A stretch of DNA of 27,668 nt from Fimbriimonas sp. (GCA_030447945.1 JAUJNV010000032.1:1-27668), one strand, 5' to 3'; positions 16,101-25,762 are shown, counted from the stretch's first letter. Notes: a model not told the origin generated them from the sequence alone. Program-made: numbers and translations.

Positions 16101-16840
16101 ATCGTCTGCTCCTTGAGGCCGTCGTAGGCGTATTCGGCGAGGCGCTCCAAGTTAACGACGTCTTCGCGGTTGTAGGCGATGAGGGTCCGCAACGCCTCTT
16201 CGTCGCCCAGCGCGCTGTACCGACGCCACAATCGCACCGCCGCCCACCCGTCGAGTCCGTCCGCCTCATCCGAGCGCTGAACTCCCAGTTGCTTCTCGAT
16301 CTTCTTGAGCCCGCCTTTGAGCCCGAGTCGCCGTAGCGCCGGGCAGAGGTCGAGGTGGATCTGGTCAAACTGGATGCCGCGGAAACGCCGCTGAAGCATC
16401 GGCAGGTCGAATCCCGCGCCGAAGAAGGTCACCACCATCGAGTAGTTCGAGATGACGTCGCGGAATGTCTCAAGGTCGCGGTCTTTGAGGAAGACGCGGT
16501 ACTCCAGGCCGTCGTACAGCCCGATCGTCGTGACGGAGTCGCCCGCGCTGCCGCCGTCGGTCTCGATGTCGAGATACACGCAGGAGTGCCGGAACTCGGG
16601 AAAAGCGCGCCATGCCTCCTTCAGGCCGAGTCCTCTGCCAAAAAACTGGTGATTGCCGGACTCCAAGCTCGCCTGGCTCTGCAAAAGCTGGTCGCGCACG
16701 AGACCCTTACTCGCCGTTCCGCAGGAGTATCCTTCGAGCCCGTCCAGCAGGTCGTACCAGGTTCGGCAGCCTTGATCCCAGAGCGCACGTTCCGTCTGCG
16801 GGCCGACTCCCGGGATGTGGAGGAAGGTGGACTCGAGCAA
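16091..16840 (-). CDS. YprB-like RNase H-fold 3'-5' exonuclease
   Basis: The product has 249 residues. An N-terminal helix-hairpin-helix-like segment (FLHIPGVGPQTERALWDQGC, 7-26) precedes a DEDDy exonuclease core. The acidic residues are visible: D91 and E93 (YLDIETDGG), D145 (GAGFDLPML), D164 (HLDLCPALR) and D227 within YNREDV, together with the conserved KGGLKKIEKQLG segment. This pattern matches the RNase_H_2/YprB group of predicted 3'-5' exonucleases. The role of these proteins is poorly known; many act on single-stranded nucleic acid. The ATG is three bases after the stop of the secreted-protein gene, so the pair is likely an operon. Confidence 0.85.
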   Translation of the reverse strand: MLESTFLHIPGVGPQTERALWDQGCRTWYDLLDGLEGYSCGTASKGLVRDQLLQSQASLESGNHQFFGRGLGLKEAWRAFPEFRHSCVYLDIETDGGSAGDSVTTIGLYDGLEYRVFLKDRDLETFRDVISNYSMVVTFFGAGFDLPMLQRRFRGIQFDQIHLDLCPALRRLGLKGGLKKIEKQLGVQRSDEADGLDGWAAVRLWRRYSALGDEEALRTLIAYNREDVVNLERLAEYAYDGLKEQTMPA

Positions 16841-16843
16841 GGC

Positions 16844-17398
16844 TCAGGACCCGCCGCCCTTCCCTACGTCCCGGACGCGGGGCTTGGCGGGGGCCGGCTG
16901 CGCGTAGGGAGTCGTGGTGATCTGGCGTCCGCCGGTGCCCCACGCTTCCGGCTTCTTGCTATTGCCGTACCAGTACATGCCGGTGTCCAGATTCCGGTCG
17001 AACTCCCCGTAGAGTCGTACGATCCCGAAGCCGTCGATAGAGGCGTTCAGGTTCCGTCCGAACCACTGGAGGCCTTTGAACTTCCCCCGGATCACGAGCT
17101 TGCCCGTGCCGAAGTACACCTGCTTCCCTCGCTTCTCGTGGTTGATCTCGCGCTGGACTTTGCCGCTAGCCGCGATCGTTCCGTCCAGGCCGCTCACGAG
17201 CACGGTCCCCGTGAAGGTCATCACCACGGTCCCTTCCGCCAGCCGCTCGCCGGCGCCGAGGATTTTGAAGCTCCCGACCTTCGTCTGAATGTGCAGGGCC
17301 GTGCTGGAGGGCATGGCCGGAGGCGTCTGCGCGACCACGAGGAGAGGCAAGCACAGAAGGGACGAAAGGAGGATGGAGCGGGAAAAGAGAAACTTCAT
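16844..17398 (-). CDS. Secreted protein of unknown function
   Basis: The start is the MKF codon at 17396-17398, preceded by a GGGG-type poor ribosome site; an in-frame ATG at 17434 would put residues before the signal peptide. The signal peptide (MKFLFSRSILLSSLLCLPLLVVAQ) is clear. The mature protein of about 160 residues is beta-rich, with glycine- and aromatic-rich phrases (VSGLDGTIAASGKV, GRNLNASIDGFGIVRLYGEFD). The C-terminus is a basic proline/glycine tail. No family is recognised. It is divergent from ccmE, with about 135 bases between them, and lies directly upstream of the exonuclease gene. Confidence 0.72.
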   Translation of the reverse strand: MKFLFSRSILLSSLLCLPLLVVAQTPPAMPSSTALHIQTKVGSFKILGAGERLAEGTVVMTFTGTVLVSGLDGTIAASGKVQREINHEKRGKQVYFGTGKLVIRGKFKGLQWFGRNLNASIDGFGIVRLYGEFDRNLDTGMYWYGNSKKPEAWGTGGRQITTTPYAQPAPAKPRVRDVGKGGGS

Positions 17399-17535
17399 AG
17401 CTGCTAGTGGGGCGATTGTATCACCTGAACACATGCGGACCCCTTCGCGTTCCCCGGCAAAATCAGAATCGGCGGGCGGGCGTAGTAACTGCTGAGGCGT
17501 GCCGCGGAGGCCGCAGGTAACCTTTAGGAAGCGGA

Positions 17536-17928
17536 ATGAAGACAGGCGCCATCGTGTCTACCGGAGTCGCCGTGCTCGCTACGACGGCAATGGTTTTTGC
17601 CTTCATGTCGAGCGCGAGCCCGTATGTGAACGTCGCCCAGGCCCGCGAGATGAGGGGCCGGCGCCTGCACCTTGCGGGGGACATTCTGAAGAACAGCGCG
17701 CGCGCCGATCTCGCTGGGGGGAAGCTCTCCTTTCGCCTGAAGGACGAGCGGGGCGAAGTGGTGACGGTCGTCCACCGGGGAGACCCGCCCGCCAACATGG
17801 CCCAGGCAACAAAAGTCGTTGCCGTAGGCACGATGAAGGGCGACGAGTTTCACTCGGCCGGGAAGCTCCTGATCAAGTGCCCCTCGAAGTACGAAGACGA
17901 GGCCGTTCAGACCCAGGCCAGGAACTAG
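17536..17928 (+). CDS. ccmE: Cytochrome c maturation heme chaperone CcmE, CxxxY variant
   Basis: This 130-residue protein has an N-terminal membrane anchor (about residues 5-26) and an OB-fold domain with a YVNVAQAREMRGRRLHLAGDI start and a KVVAVGTMKGDEFHSAGKLLIKCPSKY core. CcmE binds heme covalently in the periplasm and passes it to CcmF. The usual heme-binding motif is HxxxY; here it is C115-P-S-K-Y119, the cysteine variant known from some delta-proteobacterial and archaeal systems. An AGGAAG ribosome site precedes the ATG. The gene is followed six bases later by ccmF. It begins this cluster; ccmA, B, C and H are not in the window. Confidence 0.93.
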   Translation: MKTGAIVSTGVAVLATTAMVFAFMSSASPYVNVAQAREMRGRRLHLAGDILKNSARADLAGGKLSFRLKDERGEVVTVVHRGDPPANMAQATKVVAVGTMKGDEFHSAGKLLIKCPSKYEDEAVQTQARN

Positions 17929-17934
17929 AAAGAC

Positions 17935-20397
17935 TTGAACCCCGACCCGCTCGCCAACTTCCCCACCGCCCCGGCCTGGTCGCTCTGGATCGGCTCGGCG
18001 GGCAAGGCTCTCGTCATCGGCGGCTTCGCCTTGTTCCTCTTGTCGGTCCTGCTGGGCCTTCTCGCGAAGAGGAGCGAAAGGCTGGAAAAAGCCGTGCGGG
18101 TGGCTTTTACCTTGGGCTGCGTCGCGGTCTTTGGATCGATGGCTTGCTTGACGGCCCTCTTCGTCGGCAACCAGTTCCACTACGAGTATGTGTTCGGCCA
18201 CGCTTCGATCGAGACGGACTTGAAGTACAAGATCGCGGGCGTCTGGACCGGCCAACAAGGAAGCTTCCTCCTCTGGGCGAGCTGCTCCGCCCTCTTCGGG
18301 CTGCTCGCGATGCGCGGCACCGGCGAGTACCGCAGGGTCTTCACGATGGTCTTCGCGGGCTTTCTGTGCGCGCTCTGCGGCATCCTCGCCTACGAGTCGC
18401 CCTTTAACCTCCTGAAGGACGTGACCGTGCACGGTCGTGTCCTCATGCCGCCAGATGGCAACGGCATGGTCCCCCTGCTTCAGAACTACTGGGTCGTGAT
18501 CCACCCGCCGACCATCTTCCTCGGCTTCGGCTCGCTTACGGTTCTGTTCGCTTACGCGGTTGCCGCGATCATCACCGGATACGCCACCGATTGGGTCCGG
18601 CGCGCTCGGCCTTGGTGTCTCGTTTCGCTCGCAATCCTCGGGCTCGGCATCTCGATGGGCGGCCTCTGGGCCTACGAGACGCTCGGCTGGGGCGGCTTCT
18701 GGATGTGGGATCCCGTCGAGAACGCCAGCCTCGTGCCGTGGATCTTCGTGGCGGGCCTGACCCACGGGTTGATCGTCCAGTCCACCAAGGGACGCTGGGT
18801 CGGCACCAACCTCTTCTTGGCCGGGCTCCCGTTTCTCGCCTTCCTCTACGGCACGTTCCTGACCCGCTCCGGCCTGCTGGTCGACGTCAGCGTCCACTCC
18901 TTCGCGAAGATGGACAACTCGGCGCTGCAACTTCTCAAAGCTCTGCTGATCGTGTCGTTCGCCGGCTTCGTGGGCCTCTATTTCGTGCGGGGGCGGAGCC
19001 TGGCGAAAGCGGCGGAGACGACTCTGGCGGAAGAGGAGTCGGGGCTGAAGCGCGCGGGGGCTCTACCGATGGAGCGTCCTCATGCTGAGCCTGCTCGGCT
19101 TGACGATCGCGGTCGGTATGAGCTGGCCGTTCTTCATGGCGTTGGCGGGCCACAAAGAAGCGGTGATCGAGGAGGGCTCTACCACCGCGTCGTGGCGTGG
19201 TTCTTCGTGCCGCTCATGCTGCTCATGGCGATCGCGCCCTTTGCCACCTGGCGCGCCATGGGCGCGCGGGCGCTGGCGGCGCGAGTGTTCAATGTCTTCA
19301 GCGTCACCTTCGGCCTCTTAGGCGCGTCGCTGTTTTCCTGAAGAATCCCTATTGGGGCTCGGCCGCTCAAGGGGACGCGAAGATCCCGATGCCGTTCGGG
19401 TTGCAGATCGCCCTGCTGCCCTGGATGCTCCTGCTGCTCTTCCTCTGCCTCTTCGTGGCCGTCGCGAACTTCTGGCGCATCACCGAGATTTGGCGGAGGT
19501 CCAGACCCTCCATCGGCGGGTTCGTCGCCCACATAGGGATGGCGCTGCTCCTCGGCGGCCTGATTCTCTCGCGCGGCTTCGAGCGGACCGAGAAGCTAAT
19601 CGTCCGCGAGGACCGGGTGGAGCGCGCGCTGGACTACGCGATCCAGTTCAAGGGACTGACCGACCCGACCCTCAAGGACCGGGACGGCAAGGCGCTCTTC
19701 CAGGTGATCGGGCGTGAAGGCAGCTTTATCGCGCGGCCCGGCCTCTACTACACCATGCAGGGTGAAGAGGAAAAGCCTACCGTCTGGCCCCACGTCGAGC
19801 GCCTGGCGACGCACGACGTCTACTTCGCTCTCGAGCCGCCCCAGACTTCGGTCTGGGAGCAGGCGGAAGCCTTCAAGGTAGGCGAGACGCGGACGATACC
19901 GCATCCTACGCCGACGTCACCGTCTACCTCGGCATGGTCCGTGAGGGCGAAGCGGGCATGAAGGGCACTTCGTTCCGAGCCCGGCTGAAGGTGAAGGTAG
20001 CAGAGCGGGAGGCGGGACAGGGGCGCACACGAGCATGGATGAGGTGACGCCGAAGATCGTGCTCGGCGAGGGGCCGGACATGCCTCAGGTCAGCGAAGAC
20101 TTCCGCATCATGATGGAGGGGATGGACGCGGCGGACCAATCGGTGCGGCTCCAGCTCTTCTGGGCGACGCCCCTGTATCCGGTGACGATGTACTACAAGC
20201 CGATGACCTCGCTGGTCTGGCTTGGCACCAGGATCATGACGCTCGGCGGGCTGATCGCGGCCGTGGCCCGGCGCCGCCGGGGCGTAGCGGGCGTAGCCGC
20301 TCTAGAGGCTGCCGAGGAGACGCCGCCATCGCCCGGATTCGGATCCAACGCGCCCGTCGCCAAAGAGACTGGGCCGGCCGCGGCACCCACCGGTTAG
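17935..20397 (+). CDS. ccmF: Cytochrome c maturation heme lyase CcmF, five frameshifts
   Basis: CcmF is the multi-spanning heme lyase of system I, which attaches heme to apocytochrome c. The intact first 370 codons start at TTG 17935 and include the WWD domain (WGGFWMWDPVENASLVPW), the heme-ligand histidine regions VIHPPTIFLGF and GTFLTRSGLL, and many membrane helices. Shifts then occur near 19056 (G5 run), 19174 (G run), 19334 (T run), 19900 and 20010 (G run). Joining the frames gives YRWSVLMLSLLGLTIAVG, YHRVVAWFFVPLMLL, FLKNPYWGSAAQGD, SYADVTVYLGMV and TPKIVLGEGPDMP. The last pieces are the periplasmic domain and final helix. The total is about 820 residues, longer than the 647 of E. coli CcmF. 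Homology is continuous, so errors are likelier than decay. Confidence 0.88.
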
Positions 20398-20424
20398 CGG
20401 GACACCTTCCGGTATAACTCGGCG

Positions 20425-20997
20425 GTGACCATCGAACTCGGGGCGCTTCTTGAGGAGAGTGGCGCGGTTTTACGCGGCCACTTCCTTCTCTCGTCGGGCC
20501 GCCACAGCGACGTGTATTTCGAGAAGTTCCGCGTTTTGGAGCAACCGAGAGTTCTCGCGCTCTCCGCACCGAGATCGCGCCGGCCACTTCGCTCACGACG
20601 CCCCTGCCCTCGTCGCGGGGCCGACGACGGGGGCATCATCATCGCCTTCGAGGTCGCCCGCCAGATGCAGGTTGCCGGCCGTCTACGTCGAGAGCGGTGA
20701 CGGCCGTAAGACACTACGTCGGAACGCCCAGATCCCGGCCGGCGCGCGCGTGCTCGTGGTGGACGACGTCCTCACAACGGGACGCTCCGTGCTGGAGACG
20801 ATGGAGGCAGTTCGGGAGGCGGGAAGACGTTCCTGCCGGGGTAGGCGTGCTCATCGACCAGGCGGAGTCGCCGGTCGACTTCGGGGTGCCCGTGTTTGCG
20901 GCGTACCGGGTCGGCGCGCGCACCTACGCCGCCGACGAACTGCCCGAGCCTGGCCGCGGTTCCGATTGCAAACCGGGCACCCGAGCAAGCCTCCTAG
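20425..20997 (+). CDS. pyrE: Orotate phosphoribosyltransferase, about five frameshifts
   Basis: The gene starts at GTG 20425, 27 bases after ccmF. The reconstructed product has about 190 residues: TIELGALLEESGAVLRGHFLLSSGRHSDVYFEK, GHFAHDAPALVAGPTTG, GIIIAFEVARQMQV, PAVYVESGDGRKTLRRNAQI, and the PRPP-binding motif VLVVDDVLTTGRSV. The C-terminus continues with GVGVLIDQAESPVDFGVPVFAAYRVGARTYAADELP. Shifts lie near 20565, 20630, 20670, 20823 and 20949, after which the frame ends at TAG 20995-20997; the raw frame ends at 21002. PyrE makes orotidine 5'-phosphate from orotate and PRPP in pyrimidine synthesis. The family call is firm. The end is inferred. Confidence 0.85.
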
Positions 20998-20998
20998 G

Positions 20999-21717
20999 CT
21001 AGCGGTCGATCCAGACGGCGAAGAGGTTGGTTAACCGCCGGCTTGGGCTGACGTACGTTCGGCCGAACACGTGCATGCCGAGCGATGCTCCGGCGTCGAG
21101 GTTCATCGCGTCGACGCACCCCAGCCCTTTCATGACTTGGCCAAATCGGGCAAAGGTCACGCCGGACATGGCGTGTACGAGCTTGGCTTCCGGTCGGCCG
21201 TCAGGCCGACGCCCATCCGCTGTGTGCTTCCCATCACGTGCGGATCCCGGAATCCCTCCGTCGTCGGGCGCACGTCCACTCGTCCCCCAACACCAGGGCG
21301 GGGCCGCAGGCGAGGACGGTCTCGTAGCCGGTCCAATCTTCCGCGTGTCCCCAGATCACGCGGCGCATGATCGCCCGGTTGTCGCGGGTGATGGCGAGGG
21401 CGGTCCCCATCAGCCCCTTGTGCACGAGTCTTCCCTTCAGGACAATGTCGCCGATCGGCGCCTTCGTGGTCTTGCTGAAGTAGGCGCCGTTGATGGCGGC
21501 CGCCGGCCGTGCCCGCCGCAGCATCAGCGCGAACGGCTCGTCGCCTTCCGGGAAAGCCTTGCGCCAAGATGATCCCCAGTCTCACGCGGCGATCCGCGAG
21601 ATCAACCGGATCATTCGGACGAGGCACTCCGCAGACTTTCAGGTGCAGAAGGACGACAGGCGTACTCTTCGGCTGGACTCCCAGAGCGAGGTTAAAGGCG
21701 AGCGTCGAGAGCATCAT
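20999..21717 (-). CDS. Phosphodiester glycosidase family protein (NAGPA/DUF2233), frameshifted
   Basis: The start is ATG 21717 or 21714, before a short hydrophobic stretch (MMLSTLAFNLALGV). The frame passes through at least three shifts (near 21555, 21280 and 21195). The joined sequence reads AINGAYFSKTTKAPIGDIVLKG, YETVLACGPALVLGDEW, VMGSTQRMGVGLTADRK and then VHAMSGVTFARFGQVMKGLGCVDAMNLDAGASLGM to the TAG at 20999-21001. These are the landmarks of the NAGPA domain, related to the human uncovering enzyme that cleaves GlcNAc-phosphodiesters. In bacteria the substrate is usually unknown, possibly cell-wall glycans. The stop is one base from the pyrE stop, tail to tail. A hairpin separates it from pilT upstream. 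Confidence 0.78.
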
Positions 21718-21753
21718 CGCCGCGAGATTACCGCCGACGGGCCGCGACTGAAG

Positions 21754-21795
21754 AGCCCGGTTGAGATGGAGAGACACCTCCGCCTCGACCGGGCT
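21754..21795 (-). terminator. Long hairpin between pilT and the phosphodiester glycosidase gene
   Basis: Arms at 21754-21771 and 21778-21795 pair over 18 bases with three mismatches, two of them G-U in the plus-strand transcript, around a six-base loop. The outer eight pairs (AGCCCGGT/ACCGGGCT) are perfect. It lies just downstream of the pilT stop on the minus strand. The plus side ends in TTTT and the minus side continues CTCTTC, so it may work in both directions. Confidence 0.5.
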
Positions 21796-21816
21796 TTTGC
21801 GGGACGACCGGGCGAG

Positions 21817-23149
21817 CTAGTTGCCCTTGGCCAGACGGCTGAAGCTCTCCTTGTCGACCGCGCGCATAAGGCACTCGTCGTAGGAAACGTTCCCGTTGCG
21901 GAAGTGCTCCGCGAGGCTCTTGTCCATCGTCTGCATGCCCATCGCGACGTTCGTCTCGATCACCGAGTACATCTGATGCGTCTTTCCCTCGCGGATAAGG
22001 TTCTTCACGGCAGGAATGCCGAGTACGACCTCGAGGGCCGCCATACGCGCCCCGCCGAGCTTCGGCAGGAGTTGCTGAGCCACGATCCCTTCGATGGTGT
22101 TGCCCAGGAGGACACGAATCTGCGCTCCTGCTGGTCGCTCGGGAAGACGTCGGCGATGCGGTCGATGGTGGCCGGCGCGTTCCTCGTGTGGAGCGTGCCG
22201 AAGACGAGGTGGCCCGTCTCAGCCAGCGTCAGCGCCGCTTCAATGGTCTCCAGGTCGCGGAGCTCGCCGACGAGCACGATGTCCGGGTCTTCGCGGAGGA
22301 CGGCGCGCAACGCATCGTGGAACGAGAAGGTGTCCGCGTGCAGCTCCCGCTGGTTGACCATGCACCGCTTGTGCAGTGCAGGTACTCGATCGGGTCCTCG
22401 ATCGTGAGGATGTGCATCTGCTGGGTCTCGTTGATGTCGTCGATCATGGTCGCGATCGTCGTCGACTTACCGGAACCCGTGGGACCAGTGACCAGGATTA
22501 GGCCCGAAGTCCGTTTCGACATGTCGCGGATCACCGGTGGCAGTCCCAGGGTCTCGAAGGACGGGATCTTGGTTGGAATCGCCCGCAGCGCGCCGGCGAC
22601 GGAGTAGCGCTGCATGTAGACGTTGAAGCGGAATCGCGCCAGACCCTTCACCGAGTAGCCGAAGTCCAACTCGTGCTTCGCCTCGAACTTCTGCAGGTTC
22701 TCGTTGGAGAGCGTGTCGTACACCAGGCGCCGCGTGTCCTGTGGCGTCAGTGGCTCGGAAGTGGGACGATCTCTCCGTCCAAGCGGACCATCGGCGGCAG
22801 GCCCACGGTGATGTGGATGTCGCTCGCCTTTCTTTCGATCGCCATCCTCAGGATGTCGTCCATGTGGACGTTCGCGACGGAGCGAACGTCCGACTCGCCG
22901 TGATTCATCACGACGCCCGAGGTGTCGAGCTTCATCCGGTCCTGATGGAGATCCATCTGGTGGATGCTGCACGTGCCCCGGCTGATAGTGAGGCCGCTCC
23001 TGGTCGGCGGGCGCAAAGCCAAACTCTTCGCTGGGCGCGCTTACTAGCTCGCCGCTTCGCGGATCGATTACGAGTCCCTCTTCGACGGCAACGCTCGCCG
23101 AGGGCTCTGGCTCCGTAAGCACCTGGTTCCAACTAAATCCGGTCGACAT
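21817..23149 (-). CDS. pilT: Type IV pilus retraction ATPase PilT with N-terminal extension, four frameshifts
   Basis: PilT is the hexameric AAA+-like motor that depolymerises type IV pili for twitching. The ATG at 23149 has a strong GAGGAG site that begins at the stop of the HDOD gene. The reconstructed core shows MAIERKASDIHITVGLPPMVRLDG, ARFRFNVYMQR, Walker A GPTGSGKST, the Asp box ILTIEDPIEYLH, the Walker B-like DPDIVLVGELRD, the His box TGHLVFGTLHT and AVKNLIREGKTHQMYSVIE near the C-terminus. Shifts lie near 22993, 22760, 22372 and 22120. About 95 residues of acidic, non-conserved sequence precede the usual start, which is unusual for PilT. It is the third gene of a pilB-HDOD-pilT operon. 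No pilus structural genes are in the window. Confidence 0.88.
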
Positions 23150-23158
23150 ATTTCTCCT

Positions 23159-24011
23159 CTAAACCTGGAGTTGCGCGACGGCGAGCATGTTAGCCGCCTC
23201 CACAACTAGATTCTCGGCATCCGTGCCGGAACCCGTAGAACTTCGAGGGCCCAAAGTGGCAGACTTTTTGCGGACTCCGGCCGGATCTGGCCGATCTGCA
23301 GCAGTCTCGCCAGCCGGCTGCCCAGGGCCGTGCGGCCTGATGGGCCGCGAAAGCGTCCAATCGCGACGTAGGTTCCGTGGTGTTCAGGCCCACTTGGAGC
23401 GCTCGCGGAAATCCCCATCGGCCCGCGGCTTCGGCTATCAGCTCCACATGGTGAAAGCCGTAGACGTCCTTCTCCGCCATCGCGTCCGTGAACCCTAGCC
23501 TCGTTAGCTGGATCACCAACTCGTAGTCCGCCCGCCGCTGCGGTCCAACAGGTTCTTGCCCAGATAATGGGCAAGCCCGCAGGTGTACGCTTCATTCGGC
23601 GGCAGCGCCTGCGTGTGGGAGGCAATCCAGTGGCAGCAGCTCGCGGTATCTACCGAGTGGCGCCACCACGACCTCCGTCGGAGGGACCGACGGTCGTTCT
23701 TCCCGGCAAAGGCGTCCAAGACGGTGCGCGTTGCCAATCGCCTCAGCTCCTTATTCCCGAGGAGTTCGATCGCCTCGTGAATCGAGACAATCGTCCCCTC
23801 GTAGCCCGACACCGTCGCATTGGCCAAAGCCAGCACGCAGCTGCTGAAGCCTGGATCGACGGCGACGATCCGTTCCATCTCTCGCTCCCCCGAATCGCCG
23901 CCTGAAACTCCTGCAGTCTGTATACGACGTGCGGCAGCACGGCAGCTCGTCGATCGGGACGATTAGGCCTCCGAGCCTGGTATCCGGCTCTCGCGTCTCT
24001 AGCACCATCAT
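23159..24011 (-). CDS. HDOD domain protein, frameshifted
   Basis: The reconstructed protein has about 284 residues and begins at ATG 24011 (or 24008), preceded by a GGGAGGG-like site. It follows the HDOD pattern: [84 protein letters not shown], then [31 protein letters not shown] and [20 protein letters not shown] to the TAG at 23159-23161. HDOD proteins are catalytically dead relatives of HD phosphohydrolases used in signalling; the HD pair is here HY. At least four shifts occur (near 23947, 23880, 23545 and 23400; another is likely near 23230). Its place between pilB and pilT suggests a role in pilus control. Confidence 0.75.
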
Positions 24012-24041
24012 CGAGAAGTCCCTCCCCTGTTTGTCTCTTCT

Positions 24042-25762
24042 CTAGGCATAGATCACCCTCAAGACCTCGTCCACGGAGGTAACTCCCATGAGGATTTTCG
24101 AGACCGCGTCCACCTGAAGCGTCTTCATGCCGCCGGCGACGGCCAGATTCCGCAGAACATGGCTGGGCGACCGCTCCAGGACCTGGTCCCGCACTTCGTC
24201 GGTCATGACCATCAGCTCGTGGACGCCCGTCCGTCCCCGGTAGCCCGTGCCCTTGCACCGGTCGCACCCTGCTTTGCCCTTGAAAAGCGTGATGTCGCCG
24301 TTGGTGTCCGATCCGAGACCTTCCGGCACCGGAAAGCCGTACCGCAGGAGCGTCTCGCGCGGGGTCGAGTACCCCCTCCTTGCAATTCGGGCAGATCTGC
24401 CGCACGAGGCGCTGGGCCAGTACGCAGACGATGGAGGAGGAGATCAGGAACGGCTCCACTTCCATGTCGATGAGCCGAGCGACCGCGCTGGGCGCGTCGT
24501 TCGTGTGGAGCGTCGAGAGGACCAGATGGCCGGCGAGCGCGGCTTCCATGGCAATCGTCGCCGTCTCGTTGTCGCGCATCTCGCCGACCATGATCACGTC
24601 CGGGTCCTGCCGCATCATGGCGGAGGCCGGCGGAGAAGGTCATCCCCGCCTTCACGTTCACGCCGCACTGGTTGATGCCGTCCAGCTCGTACTCGACCGG
24701 GTCTTCGATGGTAATGATGTTTTTTCGAGCCGTCGTTGATCTTGTTCAGGACCGAGTAGAGGGTCGTCGACTTACCGAGCCTGTGGGGCCGGTGACGAGG
24801 ATGATGCCGTAGCTCTTGGAGCACATGTCCTCCAGGGTCTTCAGGTTGTGGTCGAGGAAGCCGAGCTTCGACAGACCGACCTTCACGCCGCTCTTGTCGA
24901 GCACGCATAACGATCTTCTCGCCGTACACCATCGGCAACGTGCTCACGCGGAAGTCGTAGTCCTTGCCGCCGATGGTCGCGCTGATGCGGCTGTCCTGAG
25001 GCGAACGCTTCTCAGCGATGTCCATGTCGGACATAATTTTCACGCGGCTTGTCAAAGGCGCGACGACCTTGCGGGGCAGCTTCATTCCGTCCAGGAGGAC
25101 CCCGTCGATGCGGTAGCGAATGCGCATGCCGTCCTTGCACGGCTCCATATGGATGTCGCTCGCTTTGTCGGTGATCGCCTGGGTGATGATCAGGTTCGCG
25201 AGGCGGATGATCGGCGCGTCGTCGCTTAGCTCGCGGAGCTCGGCGTCGCTCAGCTCTTCGTCGCTTTGCGCGCTGAGCTGGATATCCCCGTCGAAATCCT
25301 TCATCACGCCGGCGATGGCGTCGGTCACCCCGCTGTCCATCCGATAGTGGTGGGACATCGCGGCCTGGAGGTCTTCCTCCACCGCGATGACCGGCTCGAT
25401 CTCGAGCCCGGTGGTCAGGCGGAGAGCTCGTCGATGACGAACACGTCGAGCGGGTTCGCCATGGCGACGGTCAGCTTCGAGCCGTGCTGGATAGGGACCG
25501 CTCGAAACTTCTTCGCCAGTTGCGGGCTCAGGAGAGCCAGAGCCGCCGGATTCGGCACGCAGTCGCCCAAGTCCAGATACGGCACGCCCCAAACCTTGCC
25601 GAGGCACCGCACGCGGTCCCGTTCCGCCAGCTCCCCCATCCCGACCAACACCTTGGCGATAGCATCGCCACGTCGCCGCTCGCGCTGCTTATCTAGCGCA
25701 AGCCGGAGCTGCTCTTCGTTGATCAGCCCTTCTGTTACAACATAATCGCCCGAAAGCATCAT
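24042..25762 (-). CDS. pilB: Type IV pilus assembly ATPase PilB, six or more frameshifts
   Basis: PilB powers pilus extension. The N-terminal piece (start ATG 25762, weak site) resembles the MshEN/GSPII_E_N domain: [19 protein letters not shown], then [12 protein letters not shown] and [11 protein letters not shown]. The core includes [60 protein letters not shown], the Walker A region ([11 protein letters not shown] after repair), [50 protein letters not shown], and the zinc pair CPNC ... [12 protein letters not shown]. The sequence ends [11 protein letters not shown] at 24042. Shifts lie near 25420, 24908, 24776 (in Walker A), 24722 (A6 run), 24625 and 24374 (C5 run). Homology is continuous over all of them. 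Confidence 0.87.

Noticed and set aside
17524..18930. Minus-strand ORF of 468 codons
   Set aside because: It is antisense to ccmE and ccmF, which have clear family motifs; its Asp/Glu/Arg/Gln-rich content is typical of a shadow frame in high-GC DNA.
21490..22407. Plus-strand ORF of 305 codons
   Set aside because: It runs antisense through the phosphodiester glycosidase start and pilT and shows no domain.
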